NCBI RefSeq assembly: GCF_023169965.1
Contig: NZ_AP025592.1
Coordinates: 3,348,001 to 3,412,000, forward strand
Length of the DNA: 64,000 nt
Origin: Anaeromyxobacter paludicola
Lineage (GTDB): Bacteria > Myxococcota > Myxococcia > Myxococcales > Anaeromyxobacteraceae
Direction: 5' to 3'
The notes beneath the pieces are model-generated. The model made no database searches. It worked only from the letters and a program-made list of their open reading frames with translations, and was not told the DNA's origin. Positions 1-9,080 of the stretch are shown here, piece by piece. The translations under genes and the position numbers were made by a program. Position 1 is the first letter of the stretch. Each line of letters begins with the position of its first letter.

Positions 1-1
1 C

Positions 2-910
2 ATCGGCGCGATCGGCATGCGCTTCGAGCTCGACGCCGCCAAGGGCTACCAGCTCGCCGGCGCCTCCGACACCCACTCGGCCACCCTGCGCGTGCGCCAC
101 GCCTACGGCACCGTGGGCGACTGGCTCCTCATCGGCCAGACCTGGAGCACGTTCGCCGATCTGAACGCCTTCCCGGATCAGATGGACGAGAACCCGGTCA
201 CGAACCTCGCGGCGCTCCGCGCCCCGATGATCCGGCTGACCGCCCCGACCGGGCCGGTGAAGCTCACCCTCGCCCTCGAGGACCCGTACTACACGAGCCT
301 CAGCAACAAGGCGAACGTGACCGCCTACGGCAACCCGTACTGGACGGTTCCGGACATCATCGGCCGCGTGGACGTGCCCTTCTCGATGGGCAGCTTCTCG
401 GTCCGCGGCGTGGCGAAGCAGTACAAGAACGACGTCGCCAGCAAGTTCGGCTTCGGCGGCGCCGTCGGCGCGGCCTTCAACATCGGCGGTGACGCCCTCG
501 TCCTCGACGTCTCGGGCGGCCCCGGCATCGGCACGTACATCTACGGCACCACCCTCGACGCTCCCGAGGACGTGGTCGTGGCCGGCACCGACATGAAGCT
601 CTGGACCGTGGTCGGCGCCTCGCTCGGCTTCACCCACAACTGGACGCCGCAGGTGGCCTCGAACCTCATCGGCAGCGGCACCTGGACCAAGGACGACTCC
701 GACGTGAAGGCGGCGGTCGAGGCGGCCTCGGCCGGCTCCTACGGCGGCTTCAACAAGAGCGTCTACACGGCCGGCTTCAACACCCGGTACAGCCCGGCGA
801 AGAGCTTCTGGGTCGGCGCCGAGTTCTACTACAACCGTCGCGAGACCTTCTCCGGCGCCAAGGGCGAGGAGTGGCGCGGCGAGCTCGTGTCGCACTTCAA
901 CCTGTTCTAG
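2..910 (+). CDS. DcaP-like outer-membrane porin, 5' partial
   Basis: The reading frame is open at the left edge, so the signal peptide and N-terminus lie outside; about 302 residues are visible. The stretch RVRHAYG followed by LLIGQTWSTF-x-D matches the DcaP family of trimeric outer-membrane porins, which take up small organic acids and dipeptide-like compounds. Alternating polar/hydrophobic strands run through the protein and it ends in HFNLF, a terminal-Phe beta-signal for BamA. A hairpin terminator follows closely. The family call is good; the substrate cannot be read from the sequence. The in-frame ATG at 17 is internal and not the true start. Confidence 0.8.
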   Translation: MGAIGMRFELDAAKGYQLAGASDTHSATLRVRHAYGTVGDWLLIGQTWSTFADLNAFPDQMDENPVTNLAALRAPMIRLTAPTGPVKLTLALEDPYYTSLSNKANVTAYGNPYWTVPDIIGRVDVPFSMGSFSVRGVAKQYKNDVASKFGFGGAVGAAFNIGGDALVLDVSGGPGIGTYIYGTTLDAPEDVVVAGTDMKLWTVVGASLGFTHNWTPQVASNLIGSGTWTKDDSDVKAAVEAASAGSYGGFNKSVYTAGFNTRYSPAKSFWVGAEFYYNRRETFSGAKGEEWRGELVSHFNLF

Positions 911-936
911 GTCGAAGACGAGCCTGACGTAGCTTC

Positions 937-975
937 GAGGGCCGCGGCCGAGAGGTCGCGGCCCTCTCCTTTTCC
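937..975 (+). terminator. Intrinsic terminator of the porin gene
   Basis: A perfect 10-bp stem (GAGGGCCGCG at 937-946 with CGCGGCCCTC at 957-966) and a 10-base loop are followed by a T-rich run TCCTTTTCC. It lies 26 bases past the porin stop. Confidence 0.85.
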
Positions 976-996
976 GCTCCCTGCCCCTGCTCGGCA

Positions 997-1280
997 GCCC
1001 GCGCCGCGGGGCCGCCGGGAGCCCACCGCTGCGGTGCTCGCTCCGGCGGCTCCGCCGGTCGCTGGTCGGCGAGCGGCGCCGTGGGCGCAGAGCGCTCGAA
1101 CCCGCTGCGGTGCCGTCCTGGCTCTGGTGCTCGGCTCCGGTTTCGGCGTTGCCCGGGGGAGCGGCGCTTCCATCGTGTCACGCGGTCCGACGCCGGCGGG
1201 CGGCCCGCCTGCGCTGCGCGCCTCGGGAGGGCTCCCGTCGGCCGGGGGGGCGGCGCTGATGGAGTGCCTGGCGCCGCCGG
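997..1280 (+). repeat. 280-bp dispersed repeat, copy A
   Basis: This fills most of the 373-base gap between the porin and azlD. It is nearly identical, in inverted orientation, to 22871-23155. The two outer arms (about 997-1110 and 1157-1250) differ at only a few positions, while a 43-base middle block (about 1114-1156) matches at only about 60 percent but keeps the same length. It carries several small palindromes, such as CCGGCGG/CCGCCGG near 1042-1059. Open frames cross it on both strands, but none has a plausible start or a family resemblance, so I call it a non-coding repeat. Confidence 0.8.
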
Positions 1281-1283
1281 ACC

Positions 1284-1604
1284 TCAGCGCGCCACGAGGT
1301 ACTGCAGGAGCCAGAGCGCGGCCATCCCGGCGCCGATGGTGGCGAGCACGTTGCGCGTCCAGATCGCGACGCCGGTGGCGAGGAGCCCGGCGAGCAGCCG
1401 GACGTTGCCGAGCGAGAGGTCCACGGCGCCGCGCCGCAGGAGCAGCTCCGGCAGGATGATGGCCGAGAGCACCGCCGGCGGGACGAGCCGGAGGGCGCGC
1501 GCCAGGAGCGGCGGGGTCTCGACCCGCCCGAGCAGCGCGATGAACGAGAGCCGGATGAGGAAGGTGAGGAGGCCGGCGACGGCCAGGGTCGGGAGCCAGC
1601 TCAC
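1284..1604 (-). CDS. azlD: AzlD-family branched-chain amino-acid exporter small subunit
   Basis: This 106-residue, very hydrophobic protein has about four membrane segments and the AzlD pattern of Arg/Pro-rich turns ([19 protein letters not shown]). AzlD works with AzlC as a two-part inner-membrane exporter of branched-chain amino acids (BrnFE in Corynebacterium). Its start overlaps the azlC stop by four bases, so it is translationally coupled. The length is normal for the family. Confidence 0.88.
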   Translation of the reverse strand: MSWLPTLAVAGLLTFLIRLSFIALLGRVETPPLLARALRLVPPAVLSAIILPELLLRRGAVDLSLGNVRLLAGLLATGVAIWTRNVLATIGAGMAALWLLQYLVAR

Positions 1605-2332
1605 GCCTCGCGCTCCGCGCGGTCGGCGACGAGGCCGACGGCGATGCCGCCCACCGCCGCCAGCATCAGGCCGAGCTTGTAGGGCAGGCCGAAGGCGAGC
1701 ACGGCGATGCCGCCGCCGCCGAGCGCCGCGGCGAAGGCGCCCCGGTCGCGCAGGGACGGGAACACGAGCGCGATGAAGGTGAGCGGCAGCGTGAAGTCGA
1801 GGCTCCAGCTCGCCGGCACGAGGGCGCCGAGGAAGATCCCGACGCCGGTGCTCACCTGCCAGGAGCCCCAGAGCACGAGCCCGGCGCCGAGGAAGTACCA
1901 GTGCCGGTTGGGCGAGACCGGGTCGGCGTCGGTCCGGTCGCCGTCGCGCAGGTAGCGGCCGATCGCCACCGCGTAGGCCTCGTCGGTGAGGAGGTAGGCG
2001 AGGAGCCCCTTCCAGCCGGCGCGCAGGTGGCGCAGGTAGGGCGCGACCGAGGCGCTGTAGAGGAGGTGGCGCAGGTTCACGACGAGCACCGTCACCGCCA
2101 CCACCAGCCCGGGCGAGCCCTCGCGGATGAGCTGCGCGGCGATGAACTGGGCCGACCCGGCGAAGACCACCGAGGACATCGCCTGGGCGGCGAAGGCGGA
2201 GAGCCCCGCGCCGACGGCGAGCGCCCCGTAGATCATGCCGAAGGGCGCCACGCCGAGGATGATCGGCAGCTCGGCGCGGCAGCCGGCAAGGAACTCGGCC
2301 CGGCGCGTCCAGTGGGCGGGGAGGGGTTGCAT
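1601..2332 (-). CDS. azlC: AzlC-family branched-chain amino-acid exporter large subunit
   Basis: This 243-residue membrane protein has the AzlC signatures [15 protein letters not shown] and [10 protein letters not shown] near the N-terminus and [14 protein letters not shown] around residues 85-100. With AzlD it should form a leucine/isoleucine/valine exporter. Transcription runs azlC then azlD. There is no Shine-Dalgarno; a TATCTT box ends seven bases before the ATG, suggesting a leaderless message. Export here contrasts with the liv importer 2.5 kb away. Confidence 0.88.
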   Translation of the reverse strand: MQPLPAHWTRRAEFLAGCRAELPIILGVAPFGMIYGALAVGAGLSAFAAQAMSSVVFAGSAQFIAAQLIREGSPGLVVAVTVLVVNLRHLLYSASVAPYLRHLRAGWKGLLAYLLTDEAYAVAIGRYLRDGDRTDADPVSPNRHWYFLGAGLVLWGSWQVSTGVGIFLGALVPASWSLDFTLPLTFIALVFPSLRDRGAFAAALGGGGIAVLAFGLPYKLGLMLAAVGGIAVGLVADRAEREA

Positions 2333-2339
2333 CGGCGGG

Positions 2340-2345
2340 AAGATA
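2340..2345 (-). promoter_or_regulatory. Start-proximal -10 box of azlC
   Basis: On the minus strand TATCTT is followed by seven bases (CCCGCCG) and the azlC ATG. With no ribosome binding site, transcription would begin at or next to the start codon. Confidence 0.5.
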
Positions 2346-2347
2346 CC

Positions 2348-2833
2348 TCAGGGCTCGACGAGGTCGGCCACCGCGCCGCCGGTGACCCGCGCGAGCTCGC
2401 CCGGCGCGACCGCGAAGACGGCGTTCGGCGCGCCGGCGGCGGCCCAGACCACGGCGTAGGAGAGCAGGGTGCGGTCGATGAGGACCACCGGCGGCTCCCG
2501 GTGGCCGACCGGGGCCACGCCGCCGATGGCGAAGCCCGACTTCTCGCGGACGAAGGCCGGGTCGGCGCGGGCCACCGGCTCGCCGAGGAGCTCCGAGAGG
2601 CGCGCCTCGCTGGCGCGGGCGGCGCCGTTCACGAGGGCCAGCACCGGGCGGCCGCTCGCGGCGCCCTTGAAGACGAGCGACTTCACGATCTGCCCCACGT
2701 CGCAGCCGACCGCCGCGGCCGCCTCCTGCGCGGTCCGGGTGCTCTGGGAGAGCTCCTTCACCTCGCAGCCCAGCCCGTGCCCGGCCAGCGCCGCCCGCAC
2801 CCGCTCCACGCCGCCCATCGCCTTCTCCGCCAT
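2348..2833 (-). CDS. ybaK: YbaK/ProX-family aminoacyl-tRNA deacylase
   Basis: This 161-residue protein has the YbaK fold signatures: IVKSLVFKG at about residues 49-57 with the catalytic Lys51, LVNG at 67-70, and the loop [11 protein letters not shown] at 101-111. These enzymes hydrolyse mischarged tRNA (Cys-tRNAPro or Ala-tRNAPro) in the cytoplasm. The frame runs open far upstream, but composition and family length place the start at 2833; M6 is an alternative. Whether it is YbaK-type or ProXp-type cannot be decided here. Confidence 0.85.
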   Translation of the reverse strand: MAEKAMGGVERVRAALAGHGLGCEVKELSQSTRTAQEAAAAVGCDVGQIVKSLVFKGAASGRPVLALVNGAARASEARLSELLGEPVARADPAFVREKSGFAIGGVAPVGHREPPVVLIDRTLLSYAVVWAAAGAPNAVFAVAPGELARVTGGAVADLVEP

Positions 2834-2984
2834 GCCGCGCCTCCTCGTCTCGTGGCCGGCGCCGCGGCGGGGCCGCCCGGGCCCGCCCGCGCGAGGGGAG
2901 GGCCGGCCGGGGACCCGCGGGCGCCGGAAGCGCTCCATGTTAGCGCGCCGCGGCGCACCCGGCCCGGCCGAGTCGCGGCCGCGG

Positions 2985-3013
2985 TTGGACACGGCGCGCA
3001 TTCGCGCCATACT
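2985..3013 (+). promoter_or_regulatory. Candidate sigma-70 promoter of ald
   Basis: TTGGAC at 2985-2990 and CATACT at 3008-3013 are separated by 17 bases, about 46 bases before the ald start. It lies in the divergent spacer between ybaK and ald. The match is fair, not strong. Confidence 0.35.
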
Positions 3014-3058
3014 CCCGGGTCCGGGTCCTCGCCCCCTCTTCCAGCATCGGAGACGCAC

Positions 3059-4171
<1,113 letters not shown>

Positions 4172-4195
4172 TCGCACCGGCCTCCCGGCGCCGCG

Positions 4196-4322
4196 CCCCC
4201 TCCCTTTCCCTCCCCCGCTCACGCGGGAGAGGGGAAGAGGGGCGCTGCGGGGCGCTCTCGAGGTGCCTCGCTGCGCTCCCTCCCCGCTCGGGCGGGGAGG
4301 GCCGGGGAGGGGCGGCCAGCGG
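4196..4322. repeat. Two-hairpin GC-rich repeat element, copy 1
   Basis: Hairpin 1 (4197-4241) pairs TTCCCTCCCCCGC with GCGGGAGAGGGGAA; hairpin 2 (4276-4322) is built on CCCTCCCCGC/GCGGGGAGGG and ends in GGCGGCCAGCGG. The same two-part layout recurs at 36586-36710. It sits between the convergent ald and livF genes, so it may also act as a two-way terminator. Confidence 0.75.
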
Positions 4323-4334
4323 TTCCGCGTCGCC

Positions 4335-5060
4335 CTACTTCCGCCCGCCCAGGTACGCGCTCTGCACCTTGGGGTCGGCGATGAGCGCCTCGGCGGTGTC
4401 CTCGAGCACCATCCGGCCCACCTCCATCACGTAGCCGCGGTGGGCGAGCTTGAGCGCCGCGCGGGCGTTCTGCTCGACCAGCAGCACGGTGAGGCCGGTG
4501 GTCTGGTTCACCTCGCGGATGGCCTGGAAGATGGCCTTCACGAGGAGCGGCGCGAGGCCGAGCGACGGCTCGTCGAGGAGCAGCACCCGCGGCTTCGCCA
4601 TGAGCGCCCGCCCGATGGCGAGCATCTGCTGCTCGCCGCCGGAGAGGGTGCCGGCGAGCTGGTCGCGCCGCTTCTCGAGCACCGGGAAGAGCCGGTAGGC
4701 CCAGGCGAGCGACTCGGCGATGCCGGCCTTGTCGGAGCGGGTGAACGCCCCGAGCATCAGGTTCTCGCGCACGGTGAGCGTGCCGAACACCCGCCGCCCC
4801 TCCGGCGACTGGGCGATGCCGAGCTTCACGCGCTCGTGGGCCGGGACGGTGTGGGCCGGCTTGCCCTCGAAGCGGATCTCGCCGCCCGAGGGCTTGAGGA
4901 GCCCGCTGATGGCGCGCAGGGTGGTGGACTTGCCGGCGCCGTTCGCGCCCAGGATGGTGACGATCTCCCCCTGGTTCACGGTGAGGCCGATGCCGTGCAG
5001 CGCCTCGACGTTGCCGTACTTCACGTGGAGGTCGCGGATCTCGAGGATGGGCGTCGACAT
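4335..5060 (-). CDS. livF: Branched-chain amino-acid ABC transporter ATPase LivF
   Basis: This 241-residue ATPase has Walker [10 protein letters not shown] at 38-46, the signature [15 protein letters not shown] near 140, Walker [12 protein letters not shown] and the switch His region. The LivF-specific tail [22 protein letters not shown] is spread across the end. It powers import with LivG at the membrane face of LivHM. Its ATG lies two bases past the livG stop, and it is the last gene of the livKHMGF run. The frame extends upstream through livG, but only this part is real. Confidence 0.95.
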   Translation of the reverse strand: MSTPILEIRDLHVKYGNVEALHGIGLTVNQGEIVTILGANGAGKSTTLRAISGLLKPSGGEIRFEGKPAHTVPAHERVKLGIAQSPEGRRVFGTLTVRENLMLGAFTRSDKAGIAESLAWAYRLFPVLEKRRDQLAGTLSGGEQQMLAIGRALMAKPRVLLLDEPSLGLAPLLVKAIFQAIREVNQTTGLTVLLVEQNARAALKLAHRGYVMEVGRMVLEDTAEALIADPKVQSAYLGGRK

Positions 5061-5062
5061 GG

Positions 5063-5830
5063 CTAGACCTCCTCCGTGCCGAGGTAGGCCTCGATCACCC
5101 TGGGGTTCTTCTGGATCTCCGCCGGCGTCCCCTCCGCGATCTTGCCGCCGTACTCGAGGACCACGATCTTCTCGCAGGCGCGCATCACCAGGCTCATGTC
5201 GTGCTCGATGAGGAGCACGGTGACGCCGCGCTTCTGGATGTGCTGGATGAGCTCGACGAGCTGGTCGGTCTCCTGCTCGTTCATGCCGCCGGCCGGCTCG
5301 TCGAGGATGAGGAGCTTCGGCTCGGTGGCGAGCGCGCGGGCGATCTCGAGCTTGCGCTGGTTGCCGTAGGAGAGGTTCCGCGCCTCCTCCAGCGGCCGGT
5401 CGGCGAGCCCGACGAACTCGAGCTCGGCCATGGAGCGCCCCACCGCCTCGCGCTCCTCGCGCGCCTGCCACGGCGGGCGGAACATGGCCGAGAAGAGGCC
5501 GGCCTTGGTGCGGCAGTGGCGCCCGGCGAGCACGTTCTCGAGCGCCGAGAGCTGCTGGAAGAGCCGGATGTTCTGGAAGGTGCGGGCCACGCCGAGCTGG
5601 ACGATCTTGTGGGTCCGCATCCCCACCAGCGAGCGGCCCTCGAAGGTGACCGTGCCCTTGTCGACCCGGTAGTTCCCGGTGATGAGGTTGAAGGTGGTGG
5701 TCTTGCCGGCGCCGTTCGGGCCGATGAGGCCGACGATCGAGCCCGGGGCGACGTCGAAGCTGACGTCGTCCACGGCGGTGAGGCCGCCGAAGGTCTTGGT
5801 GATGCCGTGGACGTCGAGGAGCGCGCTCAC
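5063..5830 (-). CDS. livG: Branched-chain amino-acid ABC transporter ATPase LivG
   Basis: This 255-residue ATPase has Walker [10 protein letters not shown] at about 37-45, the LivG-type signature [15 protein letters not shown], Walker [13 protein letters not shown] and the C-terminal EAYLG motif. It pairs with LivF. Its start overlaps the livM stop by four bases, so the two are translationally coupled. Confidence 0.95.
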   Translation of the reverse strand: MSALLDVHGITKTFGGLTAVDDVSFDVAPGSIVGLIGPNGAGKTTTFNLITGNYRVDKGTVTFEGRSLVGMRTHKIVQLGVARTFQNIRLFQQLSALENVLAGRHCRTKAGLFSAMFRPPWQAREEREAVGRSMAELEFVGLADRPLEEARNLSYGNQRKLEIARALATEPKLLILDEPAGGMNEQETDQLVELIQHIQKRGVTVLLIEHDMSLVMRACEKIVVLEYGGKIAEGTPAEIQKNPRVIEAYLGTEEV

Positions 5831-6816
5831 CGGGCCACCTCCGCCGGCGCCTGCGCGGCGCGCGCCGCCTCGGCCCGTTTCAGATCGGAGGGCTTGAAGC
5901 GCATCCGGCGCAGGGGGAGGAGCCCCTGCCGCCGCACCACCATCATCACCATCATCACCAGGCCGAACACCAGCATGCGGGCGGTGGCGAAGCCGCGGAA
6001 GATCTCGGGGAGCCCCACCACCAGGGCGGCGCCGAGCAGCACCCCGGGGATCGAGCCGGAGCCGCCCAGGATGACGATGAGGAACAGGACCACCGACTCC
6101 CAGAAGCTGAAGGACTCGGGCGAGATGATGGTCATCTTGGCCGCGTAGATGCTGCCGGCCATGCCGGCCCAGGCGGCGCCGAGCACGAAGGCCATGAGCT
6201 TGTAGCGCGCGGTGTTGACGCCGCTGCCCTCGGCGGCCACCGGGTCCTCGCGCAGGTAGTTGAGCGCGCGGCCGAAGCGCGACTGCTCGAGCCGGTGGAA
6301 CAGGAACACCGTGGCGGCCACGAAGCCCCAGATCAGGTAGAGGAACTCCTCGGGCTTGCGGATCTTGTGGCCGAAGAGCACCGGGCGCGGGATGCCGAAG
6401 ATGCCGTTGGCGCCGCCGGTGAGGCCGAACACGTCGTTCACGAGCGCGATGCGGACGATCTCGCCCATGCCGATGGTGACGATGAGCAGGTAGTCGCCGC
6501 GCAGGTGGATGACCGGCCGCGCCACCACCGCCGCGAAGATCGCCGCGGTCACGGCGGCGAGCGGCACCGCGTAGAGGATGGGGAGCTCGAAGCGCGTGCT
6601 GACGATGGCGCCGGTGTACGCGCCCACCGCGTAGAAGGCGGCGTGGCCCATGTTGAACAGGCCGGCGTCGCCGAGGATGAGGTTGAGCGAGAGCGCGAGC
6701 AGCGCGTAGAGGCCGACGCTGTTGAGCACGTCGAGCCAGTAGGAGTCGAGGAGGTGCGGCGCGGCGAGGAGCGCCGCGGCCACCACCGCGTAGCCGGCGA
6801 GGAGCTTCTTGCTCAT
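5827..6816 (-). CDS. livM: Branched-chain amino-acid ABC transporter permease LivM
   Basis: This 329-residue permease has about nine membrane segments. LivM-family motifs include LSLNLILGDAGLFNMGHAAFY (split over residues 42-62), VTIGMGEIVRI and FVLGAAWAGMAGSIYA. It forms the translocation pore with LivH. The charged C-terminal tail of about 45 residues is longer than usual. It overlaps livG by four bases, and livH ends two bases upstream. Confidence 0.95.
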   Translation of the reverse strand: MSKKLLAGYAVVAAALLAAPHLLDSYWLDVLNSVGLYALLALSLNLILGDAGLFNMGHAAFYAVGAYTGAIVSTRFELPILYAVPLAAVTAAIFAAVVARPVIHLRGDYLLIVTIGMGEIVRIALVNDVFGLTGGANGIFGIPRPVLFGHKIRKPEEFLYLIWGFVAATVFLFHRLEQSRFGRALNYLREDPVAAEGSGVNTARYKLMAFVLGAAWAGMAGSIYAAKMTIISPESFSFWESVVLFLIVILGGSGSIPGVLLGAALVVGLPEIFRGFATARMLVFGLVMMVMMVVRRQGLLPLRRMRFKPSDLKRAEAARAAQAPAEVAR

Positions 6817-6817
6817 C

Positions 6818-7723
6818 TCAGACCTTCTCCGCGACGCGCTCGCCGAGGAGCCCGGTGGGCCGCACGATGAGGATGAGGATGAGCACGCAGAAGGCGAAGG
6901 CGTCCTTCCAGGCGATGGAGAGGTAGGCCGCGCCGAGCGCCTCGATGACGCCGAGGAGGAGCCCGCCCACCATGGCGCCGGGGATGTTGCCGATGCCGCC
7001 GAGGATGGCGGCGGTGAAGGCCTTCATGCCGTAGACCCACCCCATGGTGAAGTCCACGCGGCCGTAGTAGAGCCCCACCAGCAGGCCGGCCGAGCCGCCC
7101 AGGGCGGGGCCGATGAGGAACACCAGCGAGACCACCTTGTTCACGTCGATGCCCATGAGGCGGGCGGCGCCCTGGTCGATCGCGGCGGCGCGGACGGCGG
7201 TGCCGATCTTGGTCTTCTGCACGAAGAGGTAGAGCGCCGCCATCATGACGATCGAGGCGAGCACCACCAGGATGCGGATGAGCGGGATCTGGATCCCGCC
7301 GAGGCTCACCGCCGTCTGCGGCAGGAGGCCCTCGGGGTAGGTCTGGAACTGCGCGCCGTAGATCAGCATCAGCGCGTTCTGCAGGAAGATCGAGGCCCCC
7401 AGGGCCGACACCACCGCCGAGAGGCGCGGCGCCTCGCGCAGCGGCCGGTAGGCGGCGCGCTCGAGGACCACCCCCATCACCCCCACGAGCCCCATCACCA
7501 TCACGGTGAGGATCCCGATCCCGGCCATCACGCCCATCCGGTCCTGGAGCAGGAAGGAGGTGAGGAGCGTGAGCCCCAGGTACCCGCCGTAGGTGAACAG
7601 GTCGCCGTGGGCGAAGTTGATGAGCTTCAGCACCCCGTACACCATCGTGTAGCCGAGGGCGATGAGCGCGTAGATGCCCCCCACGGCGAGGCCGTTGGTG
7701 AGCTGCTGGAAGAATTGCTCCAT
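6818..7723 (-). CDS. livH: Branched-chain amino-acid ABC transporter permease LivH
   Basis: This 301-residue permease starts MEQFFQQLTNGLAVGGIYALIALG, the standard LivH N-terminus, and has GVMGVVLERAAYRPLR and the cytoplasmic loop KAFTAAILGGIGNIPGA near residue 220. It is the pore partner of LivM. It is preceded by a strong hairpin that separates it from livK. Confidence 0.95.
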   Translation of the reverse strand: MEQFFQQLTNGLAVGGIYALIALGYTMVYGVLKLINFAHGDLFTYGGYLGLTLLTSFLLQDRMGVMAGIGILTVMVMGLVGVMGVVLERAAYRPLREAPRLSAVVSALGASIFLQNALMLIYGAQFQTYPEGLLPQTAVSLGGIQIPLIRILVVLASIVMMAALYLFVQKTKIGTAVRAAAIDQGAARLMGIDVNKVVSLVFLIGPALGGSAGLLVGLYYGRVDFTMGWVYGMKAFTAAILGGIGNIPGAMVGGLLLGVIEALGAAYLSIAWKDAFAFCVLILILIVRPTGLLGERVAEKV

Positions 7724-7751
7724 GGGGGCTCTTGGGATCAGGCGTTGGAGG

Positions 7752-7793
7752 GGCGGACCCCGCGGCCCCCCGGAAGGCCGCGCGGAGTCCGCC
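7752..7793 (-). terminator. Hairpin between livK and livH, probable partial terminator
   Basis: GGCGGAC...GTCCGCC with an inner GCGGCC/GGCCGC stem forms a long GC hairpin in the 86-base livK-livH gap, with no T-run. Such hairpins commonly stabilise the binding-protein message and reduce downstream read-through. Confidence 0.6.
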
Positions 7794-7809
7794 CCGGGTG
7801 TTGCGGAAG

Positions 7810-8931
7810 CTACTTCTGCATCACGAAGTTGCCGGCCTTGTCGACCTTGTAGACGCGGTACAGCTCACCCACGCGGTCGCCCTTCTGGTTGAAGGAGATC
7901 TTGCCGGTGTAGCCGGGGAAGTCCTTCAGGTTGTTCACGAGGTAGTTGCGGATGTCGGCGGCCTTGGTGCTCTTGGTCTCCTGGATGGCCTTCACCACCA
8001 CGCGGAAGCCGTCGCCGGCGAGCACGCCGTAGATCGACGCCGGGGCGCCGCCGTAGGCCTTCTTGTAGGCGGCCAGGTAGGCCTTGGCCTCGGGGGTGTC
8101 GAGGTCGGCCGGGACCGGCGGCGACAGGAACTCGAAGCCCGCGGCGGCCTCCTTGCCGGCGATCTTCACGAGGTCCGGGTTGTTGATGGCGTCACCGCCG
8201 ATGAAGGGCACGTTCCAGCCCATCTGCTTCTTCTGCTTCAGGAGCAGGCCGGCCTCGGGGTAGTAGCCGGTGAAGAAGACGACGTCGGGGCTCGCGGCCT
8301 TGAGCTTGGTGAGGATCGCCGAGTAGTCCTGCTCCTTCGGCGTCAGCGCGTCGAAGAAGACCACGTTGGCGTGCTTGGCCTTGAGGATGCCGTTGATCTC
8401 GTCGGCGAGCCCCTTCGAGTAGGCCGAGCTGTCGTGGAGGAGGGCGATGCGCTTCGCGCCGATCTTGGCCACGGTGTTGGCGCCGACCTTGCCCTGCTCG
8501 TCGTCGCGCGGGCAGGTGCGGAAGAAGTACTTGAGGCCCTTCTCGGTGAGGCGCACGGCGGTGGAGCCGTTCGCCACCTGGACGATCTCGTTCTCGTTGT
8601 AGATGTTCTGGGTGGCCTCGGTCACGGCGGAGCCGTAGGTGCCGATGACCGCCGCGATGCCCTTGGTGGAGAGCCGCTGCGCGGCGAGCGAGGCGGTGCG
8701 GGGATCGCCGCCGTCGTCCTCGACGATGACCTCGATCTTCTTGCCGTTGACGCCGCCCTTGGCGTTCTGCTCCTGCGCCAGCAGCTCGACGTTCTTCTTC
8801 ATCTCCTGGCCCTCGCTGGCCCAGGAGCCGGTCATGGGGGCCATGAGGCCGATCTTGATCGTGTCCGCCGCGCGCGCGGTGCCGGTGGCCGAGAGGCCGA
8901 GGGCCAGCGCGAGGCCCATCATCTTCTTCAT
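7810..8931 (-). CDS. livK: Periplasmic branched-chain amino-acid binding protein
   Basis: This 373-residue protein has a cleavable signal peptide (cut near ARA-AD, residue 21) and then IKIGLMAPMTGSWASEGQEM, the start of type-I periplasmic binding proteins of the Leu/Ile/Val group. Later hallmarks are YGSAVTEATQNIYNENEI and FFTGYYPEAGLLLKQ. It delivers substrate to LivHM. A clean GAGGAG lies upstream of the ATG. It follows pruA on the same strand, so the ligand might be proline or another catabolised amino acid instead of a branched-chain one. Confidence 0.92.
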   Translation of the reverse strand: MKKMMGLALALGLSATGTARAADTIKIGLMAPMTGSWASEGQEMKKNVELLAQEQNAKGGVNGKKIEVIVEDDGGDPRTASLAAQRLSTKGIAAVIGTYGSAVTEATQNIYNENEIVQVANGSTAVRLTEKGLKYFFRTCPRDDEQGKVGANTVAKIGAKRIALLHDSSAYSKGLADEINGILKAKHANVVFFDALTPKEQDYSAILTKLKAASPDVVFFTGYYPEAGLLLKQKKQMGWNVPFIGGDAINNPDLVKIAGKEAAAGFEFLSPPVPADLDTPEAKAYLAAYKKAYGGAPASIYGVLAGDGFRVVVKAIQETKSTKAADIRNYLVNNLKDFPGYTGKISFNQKGDRVGELYRVYKVDKAGNFVMQK

Positions 8932-9040
8932 TGGATTCTCCTCGTTTCGGGGGAAGAGGCGACGCGGCGCATTTCACCCCAACGCGCGCCGCCCGGGAAG
9001 GACGATTTCACACACGCGTCCCGGATGGAGCAGGTGCACC

Positions 9041-9067
9041 GACCCTCGCCGCATCGCGGCGAGGGTC
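9041..9067 (-). terminator. Hairpin after pruA
   Basis: A perfect 12-bp stem (GACCCTCGCCGC / GCGGCGAGGGTC) has a three-base loop 13 bases past the pruA stop. There is no T-run, so it may end pruA transcription only partly, or act as a processing site before livK. Confidence 0.6.
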
Positions 9068-9080
9068 GATATCGCGCGCG

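Noticed and set aside
1034-1459. Similar open frames in both copies of the 280-bp repeat (also 22660-23115 minus)
   Set aside because: Translations resemble each other only because the DNA does. They lack a signal, family match or ribosome binding site, and their ends run into unrelated sequence or overlap azlD and metQ.
1901-3058. Long plus-strand open frame running into ald
   Set aside because: It is antisense to azlC and ybaK; the translation is Arg/Gly/His-rich with no family, and the ald start at 3059 is clear.
5941-5962. CAC/CAT-rich run near the livM tail as a possible tandem repeat
   Set aside because: It is simply a run of Met codons (MVMMVMMVV) in the livM coding sequence.
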